A DNA stretch of 64,000 nucleotides from JBCDCY01 sp039180875. GTDB taxonomy: Bacteria > Pseudomonadota > Alphaproteobacteria > Rhodobacterales > Rhodobacteraceae. The stretch is taken from assembly GCA_039180875.1 (NCBI GenBank), contig JBCDCY010000010.1, positions 62,001 to 126,000 on the forward strand. The letters are read 5' to 3'. The position numbers and the translations under genes are program-made. Shown here in pieces: positions 51,601 through 59,655 of this stretch. Below the pieces are notes generated by a model. It searched no databases and was not told the DNA's origin. It saw only the letters and a list, made by a program, of their open reading frames with translations. The stretch's first letter is position 1. The number at the start of each line of letters is the position of its first letter.

Positions 51601-52461
51601 ATGGACACCGCCCCCTTCGTCGATCGCCTGGCGCTCGACCGGCAGCGACAGCGTGCCCTCCAGCTCCGCCGTGCCGACGGCGAGGCCGTGCCCGCGCTCC
51701 ACCGGCTGGCGGCGGAGGAGTGTGCAGAGAGGCTGCTCGAGATTAACAGGCGGTTTACGGCCCCCGCCGTCGTCGGGGTCGAGCCGGCGCCGTGGGATGC
51801 GGCGCTCGCCCGTGCCGGGGCCGCACCGTCGATCTTCGCGCCGGATGGGGAGACCCTGGCGCTCACGCCGGGGGCCCACGATCTGATCGTGCACGGCCTG
51901 GCGCTGCACTGGGCGAACGACCCTGTGGGCATCCTGATCCAGATGCGCCGGGCGCTGCGGCCCGACGGCCTGCTCCTCGCCCCCCTCTTCGGCGGCGCCA
52001 CCCTGTCGGAGTTGCGCGCGGCGCTCGCCACGGCGGAGGCGGAGGTGACCGGCGGTCTTGCCCCCCGGGTCGCTCCGATGGCGGAGATCCGGACCCTCGG
52101 CAGCCTTCTGCAGCGCGCCGGGTTCGCCTTGCCGGTGGCCGACACGGTGCGGGTCGTTCGGCGCTATCCCACGCCGCTCCACCTGATGCAGGACCTGCGC
52201 CGGATGGGAGAGGCGAATGCGCTGGCCGACCGGGCGCGGCGCCCGCTCCGCCGGGCCGTGCTCGGCCGGGCGGTGGAGCTCTATGCCGCCGCCCACAGCG
52301 AGCCCGATGGCCAGGTGCGCGCCACCTTCGAGATCGTCTTCCTCACCGGCTGGGCCCCGGCCCCGGATCAGCCGCAGCCCCTCACCCCCGGCTCGGCCAA
52401 GATGCGGCTGGCCGACGCGCTCGACCCTCCCGAGCCGACCCGCGACAAAGACGGCGATTGA
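51601..52461 (+). CDS. SAM-dependent methyltransferase (BioC/NDUFAF5-like)
   Basis: The 286-residue protein contains 'VDRLALDRQRQRAL' and 'RLLEINRRFTAPAVVG', then 'LALTPGAHDLIVHGLALHWANDPVGILIQMRRALRPDGLLLAPLFGGATL'. This matches the BioC-like methyltransferase group that includes the complex I assembly factor NDUFAF5. The glycine-rich SAM motif is weak here, so activity could be altered. I use the ATG at 51601. The upstream frame is antisense to comF and rejected. Confidence 0.85.
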   Translation: MDTAPFVDRLALDRQRQRALQLRRADGEAVPALHRLAAEECAERLLEINRRFTAPAVVGVEPAPWDAALARAGAAPSIFAPDGETLALTPGAHDLIVHGLALHWANDPVGILIQMRRALRPDGLLLAPLFGGATLSELRAALATAEAEVTGGLAPRVAPMAEIRTLGSLLQRAGFALPVADTVRVVRRYPTPLHLMQDLRRMGEANALADRARRPLRRAVLGRAVELYAAAHSEPDGQVRATFEIVFLTGWAPAPDQPQPLTPGSAKMRLADALDPPEPTRDKDGD

Positions 52462-52520
52462 CCTCGACCCGTGTTAGCATAGGTCGCGAGCGGCGAGAGC
52501 AGCGCAGGAACAGCCAACGC

Positions 52521-53609
52521 ATGCGGGACACGGTTGAGGGGTCGGGACGGCTGGACACGCAAGCGGCGGCGGTGGACCGGCTCGCCCATGCGGCGAAGGA
52601 TCATCCGACGATTGCACCGGCGCGCATCGGTATCCTGCTGGTCAATCTGGGGACCCCGGATGCCACCGACTATTGGTCGATGCGGCGGTACCTCAACGAG
52701 TTCCTCTCCGACCGCCGGGTGATCGACTACTCGCCCTGGCTCTGGCAGCCGCTCCTGCAACTGATCATCCTGACCAAGCGGCCCTTCAGTTCCGGCGCCG
52801 CCTATCGCGAGATCTGGGACACTGAGCGGGACGAGAGCCCCTTGCTCACCACCACCCGGGCCCAGGCGGAGGCGGTGGCGGCGCGGATGCAGGCGCTTCA
52901 CGGCGACCAGGTGCGCGTCGATTTCTGCATGCGCTACGGCAATCCCTCGACCGAAAGCGCCATCCGCCGGCTGAAGGACGAAGGCTGCGAGCGCATCGTC
53001 TTCTTCCCGCTCTACCCCCAATACTCCGCGCCCACCACGGCGACGGCCAACGACCAGGCCTTTCGCGTGCTCCAGTCCATGCGCTGGCAGCCGGCGATCC
53101 GCACCGTGCCGGCCTATTACGCCGAACCGCTTTACATCGAGGCGCTCGCCCGTTCGGTCGAGGAGGTCTATGCCGGGATCGACGCGCGGCCGGAGATCCT
53201 GCTCACCTCCTATCACGGCGTGCCGAAGCGCTATCTGCTGGAGGGCGACCCCTACCATTGCCAGTGCCAGAAGACGACGCGCCTGCTGCGCGAGCGTCTC
53301 GGCTGGGATGAGGGCGAGGTCCGCACCACCTTCCAGTCCCGCTTCGGTACGGAGGAGTGGCTGCAGCCCTACACGGTCGAAGAAGTCGCCCGCCTCGCCG
53401 AGGCCGGCACCCGCCACATCGCCATCATGGCGCCGGCCTTCAGCGCCGATTGCGTGGAGACGCTGGAGGAGATCAACGGCGAGATCCGCGAAGCGTTCGA
53501 GGAGGCGGGGGGCGAGCGCTTTACCTACATCCCCTGCCTCAACGTAGAAGAGAGCCACATCGACATGATGATGGCGATCCTCGGCCGCGAACTCTCCGGC
53601 TGGCTGTAG
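52521..53609 (+). CDS. hemH: Ferrochelatase HemH
   Basis: The 362-residue ferrochelatase inserts Fe2+ into protoporphyrin IX. The N-terminal segment 'IGILLVNLGTPDATDYWSMRRYLNEFLSDRRVID', the middle 'FFPLYPQYSAPTTATAND' and the catalytic His in 'LLTSYHGVPKRYL' are diagnostic. 'YTVEEVARLAEAGTRHIAIMAPAFSADCVETLEEI' completes the C-terminal part. The heme it makes could serve the heme peroxidase encoded 4 kb downstream, but hemH is a general housekeeping gene. Confidence 0.96.
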   Translation: MRDTVEGSGRLDTQAAAVDRLAHAAKDHPTIAPARIGILLVNLGTPDATDYWSMRRYLNEFLSDRRVIDYSPWLWQPLLQLIILTKRPFSSGAAYREIWDTERDESPLLTTTRAQAEAVAARMQALHGDQVRVDFCMRYGNPSTESAIRRLKDEGCERIVFFPLYPQYSAPTTATANDQAFRVLQSMRWQPAIRTVPAYYAEPLYIEALARSVEEVYAGIDARPEILLTSYHGVPKRYLLEGDPYHCQCQKTTRLLRERLGWDEGEVRTTFQSRFGTEEWLQPYTVEEVARLAEAGTRHIAIMAPAFSADCVETLEEINGEIREAFEEAGGERFTYIPCLNVEESHIDMMMAILGRELSGWL

Positions 53610-53621
53610 CCGGCTTGCCGC

Positions 53622-53783
53622 TTACGCCGTGGCCGTTCGGGCGCGGGTCAACCCACGCCGCGGCACCGCCGGCCCCTCGAACAGGCGGCCGCCCACGCGG
53701 ATCACGAGCCATCCATTGGCCCCGTCCCGCACGAACTCCCCCTGAACGAGAATGCAACTGCCAAGCTTGATGGTCCTGAGCAT
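53622..53783 (-). CDS. Small conserved hypothetical protein (about 53 residues)
   Basis: The minus-strand frame starting at the ATG at 53783 encodes MLRTIKLGSCILVQGEFVR, then NGWLVIRVGGRLFEGPAVPRRG. It is a compact beta-rich sequence reminiscent of short alphaproteobacterial hypothetical proteins. The frame is open further upstream (to 53888), but that part is low-confidence. Function unknown. It is the last element before the composition shift. Confidence 0.5.
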   Translation of the reverse strand: MLRTIKLGSCILVQGEFVRDGANGWLVIRVGGRLFEGPAVPRRGLTRARTATA

Positions 53784-54079
53784 CCGTCCGCTCCCACACC
53801 AGTCTTGCCTAGACTGCTTATGTAAGCGACCAGAGCACGCCTGCAAATGTGCTTTTGGCAAACAGTATAAAAAAGAAACTCTGTGCAACTGCGAAATACT
53901 TGGTGCCGATTGTGAGCGCCCGCAGCAATTAGCGGAGCGTCGAGTTTTTGTTGATCCAAGAGAGTTCGGTTCAGGGTAGATACGAAGCCCCGAGGTCGGC
54001 TATCGGGACCTTGCTGCCGTTGATTTTTTCGATATCAAAGTCCGGTATTGAACTTCTGCCAGCATGGCACCTTTACCCG
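53784..54079. other. Composition break between housekeeping block and accessory island
   Basis: From here rightwards the DNA is clearly less G+C rich (for example the A-rich stretch near 53860-53880). Open frames on both strands (53752-53979, 53702-53959) overlap each other and show no domain, so none is called. I see no tRNA, integrase or terminal repeat marking a boundary. Confidence 0.5.
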
Positions 54080-54964
54080 TCACACCGCAACTTCACTTAT
54101 CCACTGCCGGTAACTGCTGACCCGACTATAGAATTCGCGCACACCGTAGCACCCATCGGTTTCGCCATCTTGATAAGAACTAATACCAATCAAGCGATCA
54201 CCTTCGGGTAATCTCACAAAGGCTGGACCGCCGCTATCTCCAGAACCTGATATGCCTTCTAAATCGCAAGCAAAGGACGTTTCCACGTCGCTTGAAACTG
54301 GGCCTGCTGCGGTTTGCGGCTGGTCAAAGCGGAAACGCAGCCATTGGTCGTTTGCGGCTTCGACTTGGTTGAAGGCGATCCGCCAGCGCTCGTCACCCCA
54401 ACGTTCTTCATTGTTCCCATGTCCGGTGTCGCCGCATCCAGCGAACCAAGCGACGCGTCCCACTTCGCAACCGCCATCTGCATCCGCATCTTCTCTGTCG
54501 AAGATAAGGGCTGGTGAGCGATCAGCCACGGGCTTTGTAAGCCGGACAAGCGCGAGATCGTTTGCCCAAGGGTCTTCGCTGGCGGCCGGATGGATCACCA
54601 ATCGGTCGCAAGCTACAGGCGTCTCATCGGCAAAGGTGAAGGTCTGGTCGAATGGTACGTACGGCAAACCCCTATTGTTGCCGTTACCCGCCAGCACGCG
54701 CATGACATGCGCGGCTGTCAAAACCCATCTTGGCGCAACCAGCACGCCACAATCGCCCCACGGATGAAAAGAACCGACAGCAGAGCCCTTCAACGTGCGC
54801 CATAGGTAACGGGCTGGATCACGATCGTGCCTGACTATCATGGCGTTCGGTAGCATGCCTCGGGCAATACTGCACTTATTATGCCAAGCCTCCGAAGCTG
54901 CCCTTTGGTCATTGTGCAGCATCCGACACCTTGGGCTCAAACCGGACTTCTTGGCGGTGCACAA
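54080..54964 (-). CDS. Trypsin-like serine protease (S1 family)
   Basis: Up to 294 residues. The catalytic triad is clear, numbered from the first ATG: H86 (LTAAHVM), D136 (ANDLALVRL) and S244 (GSGDSGGPAF). Cysteine spacing suggests disulfides. No Sec signal peptide is visible, and the first ~36 residues are unremarkable. An ATG at 54856 (MLPNAMIVRHDRDPARYLW) is the likelier start. The residue at the base of the specificity pocket, six before the Ser, is Gly or Ile rather than Asp, so trypsin-like Lys/Arg preference is not assured. It is the last gene of the peroxidase-protease run. Confidence 0.9.
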   Translation of the reverse strand: MCTAKKSGLSPRCRMLHNDQRAASEAWHNKCSIARGMLPNAMIVRHDRDPARYLWRTLKGSAVGSFHPWGDCGVLVAPRWVLTAAHVMRVLAGNGNNRGLPYVPFDQTFTFADETPVACDRLVIHPAASEDPWANDLALVRLTKPVADRSPALIFDREDADADGGCEVGRVAWFAGCGDTGHGNNEERWGDERWRIAFNQVEAANDQWLRFRFDQPQTAAGPVSSDVETSFACDLEGISGSGDSGGPAFVRLPEGDRLIGISSYQDGETDGCYGVREFYSRVSSYRQWISEVAV

Positions 54965-55067
54965 TCGACTGGCGCGGCTCCGGTTCTGATCGTCAGTTGC
55001 GGCCCGCTGCTTGTTCGCGGAGGTCGGCGCTCGGCTGTGAGGCAGCCGAGCGCCGACTCGTTTCCGA

Positions 55068-55775
55068 CTAGAAAAGACCAGAAAGCCTTGTCAGAACCGG
55101 CATAGTGGAGCCGAGCGTTGCGTTGAACTGCTTGAGCTCCTTCGTGATCTGTTCGTAGCGCTCCGCTTCTTTGTTAAGCGCTTCGCTTTGCTCCTCTAGC
55201 GCGGTCATAAGCGCCACTACGGGTTCGCCACGAAGGTGGCGGATCGTGCGCGCCAAGCGGATCTGACGAAGTGCCGCGCGGATATAGTTCATCAGCGAGG
55301 TCAGTCGATCACGCTCCTCATCCTCAGTGCCTTGTCGCTCTTCTGCCACCTTTTGGAGCAGCACTTCCAAGTCCGTCTCGAGCCTCTGCAAGAAGGCTCT
55401 GGCCGTGTCTCCGTCGTCTTCCGCGTCGGTCGAGGACGCTCGGCGGACGGACTGGGTCTCGAAGCGATGCGTCGGCGATCCACGCTCGAGCGCCTCGGCG
55501 GGGCTACGACCGGGCAACCCGGCTAGCGAGCGCAACGTCAGCGCGAACAAGACTGTGAAGCCAGCGAAAACGCCGAGGCCATAGGCGCCCAGAAAATCCG
55601 GCTGAGCCTCAAAGAGGGCCGTCACAGCACCTCCAAAGACAACTGCCGCGATCGACGTCAACTCGGCAGCGTCGATCTGTCCGCTGCGACCGCGGATCGC
55701 GAAGTAGAGCGTCCAACCCAACACGAAGCCAATGCCAAAGACGCCCACGCCGGAGATGAGTGAAATCGGTTCCAT
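55068..55775 (-). CDS. Three-helix membrane protein with cytoplasmic coiled coil, hypothetical
   Basis: The 235-residue protein has hydrophobic segments at about residues 5-27, 40-56 and 63-86. A soluble half follows with charged heptad-like sequence ('ARAFLQRLETDLEVLLQKVAEERQGTEDEERDRL', then 'EEQSEALNKEAERYEQITKELKQFNATL'). I recognise no known domain. The gene lies 16 nt after the lipoprotein gene, so the pair could form an envelope-spanning assembly (inner-membrane coiled coil plus outer-membrane lipoprotein) with the neighbouring proteases. Confidence 0.85.
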   Translation of the reverse strand: MEPISLISGVGVFGIGFVLGWTLYFAIRGRSGQIDAAELTSIAAVVFGGAVTALFEAQPDFLGAYGLGVFAGFTVLFALTLRSLAGLPGRSPAEALERGSPTHRFETQSVRRASSTDAEDDGDTARAFLQRLETDLEVLLQKVAEERQGTEDEERDRLTSLMNYIRAALRQIRLARTIRHLRGEPVVALMTALEEQSEALNKEAERYEQITKELKQFNATLGSTMPVLTRLSGLF

Positions 55776-55791
55776 CTAATTGCCTCCTTAT

Positions 55792-56739
55792 CTAGCGATT
55801 ACGTAACGCGTCGGTCAGTGAAGCGACGACTTCCACGAACTCCGAAATCGCTTCGGCGACTCCGGACGGATCCGGGCCGGGCGAGGCCAGGGCAGCGGCC
55901 AGGGCCGCGTGTGCCGTCGCGATGGTTTCAACGAAGGGCTCCGGACGGGCGCTCTGCAGGGCGCGGATCTCCTCGACACGATCCAACAACTGATTGGCGA
56001 ACTGGATGCGCGCAGCCTCGCTTCGGGCTTTTCGGAGTGCCTCCTGAGCATTGTCGCCACGCTGCTCACGGTCGCCGATCCGAACCTCATAGACGACCAT
56101 CAGACCGGACGCGATTTCTGTCGCTGCGCTCTGCAGGTGGGGGTCGACTGCCGTAACTGCCGCCCGCAGACGCCTCAGGCGCGCCTGGTCCAGAAAGAAA
56201 CTCGTGAGAAGTCCTGCTGCTTCGACCGCCGCCTTGGCTGGACCAGCCGCGACAGCTCCGCCTGGCGTCAGACTAACCAGACCGCTCACGGAGTCTCCCA
56301 GCTCACCGGTCGCCGCGCGGAACGCCGCGCGGTCCTCTGCGTCAGTAACGGCTTTGAGCGCGGCAGCGTAGGCACCCAGCTTCTCAATGTCCGCGAGCGC
56401 CGCGTCAACTGCCCGCTCGGCTTCCGAAGAGACCAACACCGGCTGGCCGTCGACTAGGAGTGTGCACTCCACGTCGAAACTGATGCAGCTTGCCACGTCG
56501 ATTTCGGTATCTTGGGGGCTGTCGTAAACGCGCCAAAAAGCCGTGTTCCGAGGCGCTGATCTCAAATCCTCGCGTGTCTCTTGCACTGCGTCCGTGAGGC
56601 GGTCCGTGGCCCCCTCAAAAGCAGCGATTTCAGCCTGGTAGCCGTATGGCGAACACGCGCCGAGGCTGCTGAGAGCCGCCACGGCCAAGAGGGCCGGAGC
56701 CTTGCGTCGGACGCGTCGATAAGTGTATTTCTTTGACAC
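55792..56739 (-). CDS. Lipoprotein, alanine-rich helical, hypothetical
   Basis: The 315-residue protein has a basic N-terminus, a hydrophobic stretch and a lipobox LGAC with C29. Serine at +2 predicts outer-membrane retention. The mature part is helical and Ala/Glu/Arg rich, with a hydrophobic patch near residues 148-180 ('VSGLVSLTPGGAVAAGPAKAAVEAAGLLTSFFL') and three further cysteines at most. No domain recognised. It lies between the V8-like protease and the membrane-protein gene in a tight minus-strand run. Confidence 0.85.
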   Translation of the reverse strand: MSKKYTYRRVRRKAPALLAVAALSSLGACSPYGYQAEIAAFEGATDRLTDAVQETREDLRSAPRNTAFWRVYDSPQDTEIDVASCISFDVECTLLVDGQPVLVSSEAERAVDAALADIEKLGAYAAALKAVTDAEDRAAFRAATGELGDSVSGLVSLTPGGAVAAGPAKAAVEAAGLLTSFFLDQARLRRLRAAVTAVDPHLQSAATEIASGLMVVYEVRIGDREQRGDNAQEALRKARSEAARIQFANQLLDRVEEIRALQSARPEPFVETIATAHAALAAALASPGPDPSGVAEAISEFVEVVASLTDALRNR

Positions 56740-56794
56740 TTCATATCCCCTTTCATCAGTACTTCAATGAGCGAATGGAACGGCGTGCCGGCTT

Positions 56795-57697
56795 TCAGCT
56801 ACGTTCGCTTTCAGCGATCCAGCCGCGGATCACATCCAGGATGGGGCCGGCGATCCGGGGGGCGGCGTTACCGAGCATTGCCGGGCCAAGACGGGCGTCT
56901 GCGAAGCCGTAAGCATGCACCGCCACGACCTGCGGCAGATGATCCTCGCCCGAAGGTATCCAGACCGGCGCGCCCGATTGTCCGCCAGCCGTGTCTACGG
57001 CGTAGTGCAGGCGTCGCTCACCCACCCGGATGACACGGTTGGCGTCAAAGTACTGGAAACGCCCCATCCCGCGGTCCGCAGGGTAACCACTGATCCCAAC
57101 CTCGCGGTCGTTGAGTTCCTCCGCGCCGGGCGAAGCGATCGGTAGCCAGCCGGTGCGCTCGCCCAATGGTTCGGCGAGCTGCAAGCAGCCGATGTCGTAA
57201 TCCGGGTCAGCACGTTCGACCCAGCCGCGCAACGAAGCAAGCCGGCGAGTTCGCACTTTGCCGAACGGAAACTCATCGCCGTTCCGTCCTGGCGCTACCT
57301 GGACGCTCTCGGCCCATCCGCCGAAGGCCGAGAGATCATGCACACAATGGCCAGCAGTGATCAGCGTTCGGGGGCCGGCAAACCAGCCGGTGCCGGTCAA
57401 GACTCTGCCACCGCCAAATAGGCGGAGACTTGCGATCATCCGCCAAGGCGCGAGTTCGGTCTCGAGGATCCTCTCGCGGTCGTCCTCTTCGATGATGCTC
57501 TCGCGAACGCCTCCCCGCCGGAGCGGAGCCGCACTTCGCATCGCGGGGAATGCGCGACCGCAAAGGTAGGCCCGCCCCGCGTGTGACGGCGCATTGGCGG
57601 CGCTGCCGAAGTGGCCCGTCAACTGCGCGACTGCGCCAGTGCTCTCACGCTCTTCACGAGCCGTCATTGGTTTGGATATAGGTTCGATGTCCGTCAT
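56795..57697 (-). CDS. Glutamyl-endopeptidase/V8-like serine protease (S1B type)
   Basis: About 300 residues from the ATG at 57697, which has GGAGGAG 7 nt upstream. The catalytic domain resembles Bacillus Mpr/glutamyl endopeptidase: 'EDDRERILETELAPWRMIASL' (mature N-terminus region), H117 (LITAGHCVHDL), 'VQVAPGRNGDEFPFGKV', D168 (YDIGCLQL) and S241 (TAGGQSGAPVW). The ~70 residues before it look like a propeptide, but there is no Sec signal. In Bacillus such enzymes are secreted zymogens; an intracellular or otherwise exported form here is unexplained. It is second in the peroxidase-headed operon. Confidence 0.9.
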   Translation of the reverse strand: MTDIEPISKPMTAREERESTGAVAQLTGHFGSAANAPSHAGRAYLCGRAFPAMRSAAPLRRGGVRESIIEEDDRERILETELAPWRMIASLRLFGGGRVLTGTGWFAGPRTLITAGHCVHDLSAFGGWAESVQVAPGRNGDEFPFGKVRTRRLASLRGWVERADPDYDIGCLQLAEPLGERTGWLPIASPGAEELNDREVGISGYPADRGMGRFQYFDANRVIRVGERRLHYAVDTAGGQSGAPVWIPSGEDHLPQVVAVHAYGFADARLGPAMLGNAAPRIAGPILDVIRGWIAESERS

Positions 57698-57778
57698 CGA
57701 GCATCTCCTCCTCAAGCTGGCTTCGTAAACCGCCCCCGGCCGACGGGTGCTGTGGCCGGCGGTTCAACAGTGGGAAAC

Positions 57779-59455
57779 TCAGATCAACTCTGCGAAGCGG
57801 AGCAGATCTGCGAGGACGGCGAGTTCGCCCGTCGGACCGTCAACCGGTTGCCAACGTCCGCTGTCGCTGCCAGGCGCGTTCCAGTAGGAGCATGGGTCGG
57901 TCTGGATTAGGCCGATCAGAGTCTCCGCGACGAGGCGCGCACCGAGCGGGCCGAGACGGAGACCATTCTCCTGCGCCTCCGCCTCCTTGAGCACGTAGAA
58001 CCACAGAGGTGTCCGCGAGAGCAGGCCACCGCCAGCGACGATCACGCCGGTGTCTCCGGATGTCAGCACGTCGGAGCCGAGGGCCGGGAGCTCGACGCCG
58101 ACTCGTTCCTGAACGCCGGCGATGCAATCTTGAGCCGTCGGTAGGTTCAACCGGTAGCCCCGGCGCAGGTTGCGCCGAGCCAGAACTCGAAGCACGTCCC
58201 CCTGAACCCCGCCTTCGTTAAACATGTCGCCCAGATCAGGAGCCAGCCGGGTGTCGAAGCGCCGCGTGAACCTGTCAGGCGTCTCGACATTCTCGTCGAC
58301 GAACCTTGCCCATTCGATGGGCCACTGCGCCGGCAGCCGCGAAGTCGACACGCCGTTCTCAACGGCCATCGGTAACCCGCCGTTCCCCGTGAACCGGAAA
58401 AGGTCCGCGAAGCTCGCGCGTGGCGCGAGTGGCGCCGCGCTCCCTTCCGGTCGGCCGAAGAGACGCGACCAGTCGTAGCTCGGCCGAACAAGCGTATGTC
58501 CGAAGCGAAAGGCGGCCACCGAGAACTCGAGCGGCAAAGGCGCATGGGCGCCATGGGAACCCATCCGCTGAGCAAAGTCAGAGTAGAGAGGGGCGCCGGT
58601 CACCAAAACGTCATGGACGACCGCCTCGCCGCACATTCGGGGAAGGTAGTCGTTCACGACGAGCCACTGGTACGTCCATCGCACAACAGTCTGTGCCGCC
58701 GTGAAGGTCGCTTCTGGACCGCCCTGGTCGCCGATCGTGTCCACGACCTTGTTGTGGAAACGCAGCATCCCGACGTGAAACTGAGCCACCGCAAGGTTCT
58801 CGTCGTTCCGAGAGTCGCCGATGATGGCGCGTTGCACGCGAAGCGAACCGTCATCACGGACGAACGCCTCGCGCATCGACGGAGGGAGCGCTCGGATCTC
58901 GGCCGGCGTGATCTGCTGATGCGGATCTTGGATCACACGATCCAGACGCAACAGATCCGCCGCCGGATCGGCGGGAAGCGGTGGCCGGCCGAAGCCCTGA
59001 TCCTCAAGAGTGCCGAGCCACATCTTTGCCGGTAAAGTGGGATGTCGCAGCATCGCCGCGAACCGTTGGACGTAAGGATCGGGCAGCGTCCGATCACCAT
59101 AGAGACTGTCAAGCTCCAATCTTCCAGTGCGCAAGTTGCGCACCGCGGCGGTCACATCGCTCCGATGCGCAGGGATAATCTCCTCGCCTTCCACGGATGA
59201 GAAGTCCGTCTCTCTATCGGTGTTGGCCGTGACGTCATGATCGATGAACTGACCGAAGTAAGTGTAGGCTGCAGGGACGTCGGAGTTGCCGTCGTCGACA
59301 TCGGCATGGTCGACCATCGCAGAGGCCAACGCGTCGAGCGCGTCCGTCATCCCGGGCGGCGCGGAAGGTGCATCTGGAAAGAAGTACCCGAAGGGTCCAC
59401 CCTCTGTTCCGGTCGGGAGTTCGAGCGGCGCGCCATGGCGCTTGTTGATGAGCAT
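57779..59455 (-). CDS. Animal-type heme peroxidase (peroxidase-cyclooxygenase superfamily)
   Basis: The 558-residue enzyme has the distal pair D72-H73 in YFGQFIDHDVT (Asp ester-links heme in mammalian relatives). The catalytic Arg/Glu region is 'IIGDSRNDENLAVAQFHVGMLRFHNKVV', and the proximal heme ligand is H320 in 'FRFGHTLVRPSY'. The 247-residue separation matches lactoperoxidase-like enzymes. These oxidise halides or thiocyanate with H2O2 to hypohalous acids. No signal peptide or RTX repeats are visible. It is the first gene of a five-gene minus-strand run and divergent from the subtilase gene. Confidence 0.92.
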   Translation of the reverse strand: MLINKRHGAPLELPTGTEGGPFGYFFPDAPSAPPGMTDALDALASAMVDHADVDDGNSDVPAAYTYFGQFIDHDVTANTDRETDFSSVEGEEIIPAHRSDVTAAVRNLRTGRLELDSLYGDRTLPDPYVQRFAAMLRHPTLPAKMWLGTLEDQGFGRPPLPADPAADLLRLDRVIQDPHQQITPAEIRALPPSMREAFVRDDGSLRVQRAIIGDSRNDENLAVAQFHVGMLRFHNKVVDTIGDQGGPEATFTAAQTVVRWTYQWLVVNDYLPRMCGEAVVHDVLVTGAPLYSDFAQRMGSHGAHAPLPLEFSVAAFRFGHTLVRPSYDWSRLFGRPEGSAAPLAPRASFADLFRFTGNGGLPMAVENGVSTSRLPAQWPIEWARFVDENVETPDRFTRRFDTRLAPDLGDMFNEGGVQGDVLRVLARRNLRRGYRLNLPTAQDCIAGVQERVGVELPALGSDVLTSGDTGVIVAGGGLLSRTPLWFYVLKEAEAQENGLRLGPLGARLVAETLIGLIQTDPCSYWNAPGSDSGRWQPVDGPTGELAVLADLLRFAELI

Positions 59456-59655
59456 GGGCAGCGTCTCCGTCTATGCGGCCACCGAAAGGGCGGGGACGGG
59501 GAGACGTTGCAGCAGGTGCGTAAATCACCCGCAAACCCGGTGACAGCGGGCCGTGAGCGGCGCGCAAATTCGTAGCTTTATTCTCAAATTTTAGTCGAGT
59601 TGGTGATGACAACAGAGTTTGATTGAGCATCGATTTTTTTTGGATGGAGGCCAGA
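59456..59655. promoter_or_regulatory. Divergent promoter region between heme peroxidase and subtilase genes
   Basis: These 200 bp contain an A+T-rich core (about 59568-59640, including long T-runs) flanked by G+C-rich DNA, so promoters for both directions are expected here. GGAGG sits 5 nt before the subtilase ATG at 59656. I found no clear repeated operator shared with the 63.3-kb regulator region. Confidence 0.5.

Noticed and set aside
53752..53979. Small cysteine-rich plus-strand open frame
   Set aside because: It overlaps equally plausible frames on the other strand, has no clear ribosome-binding site and no recognised motif.
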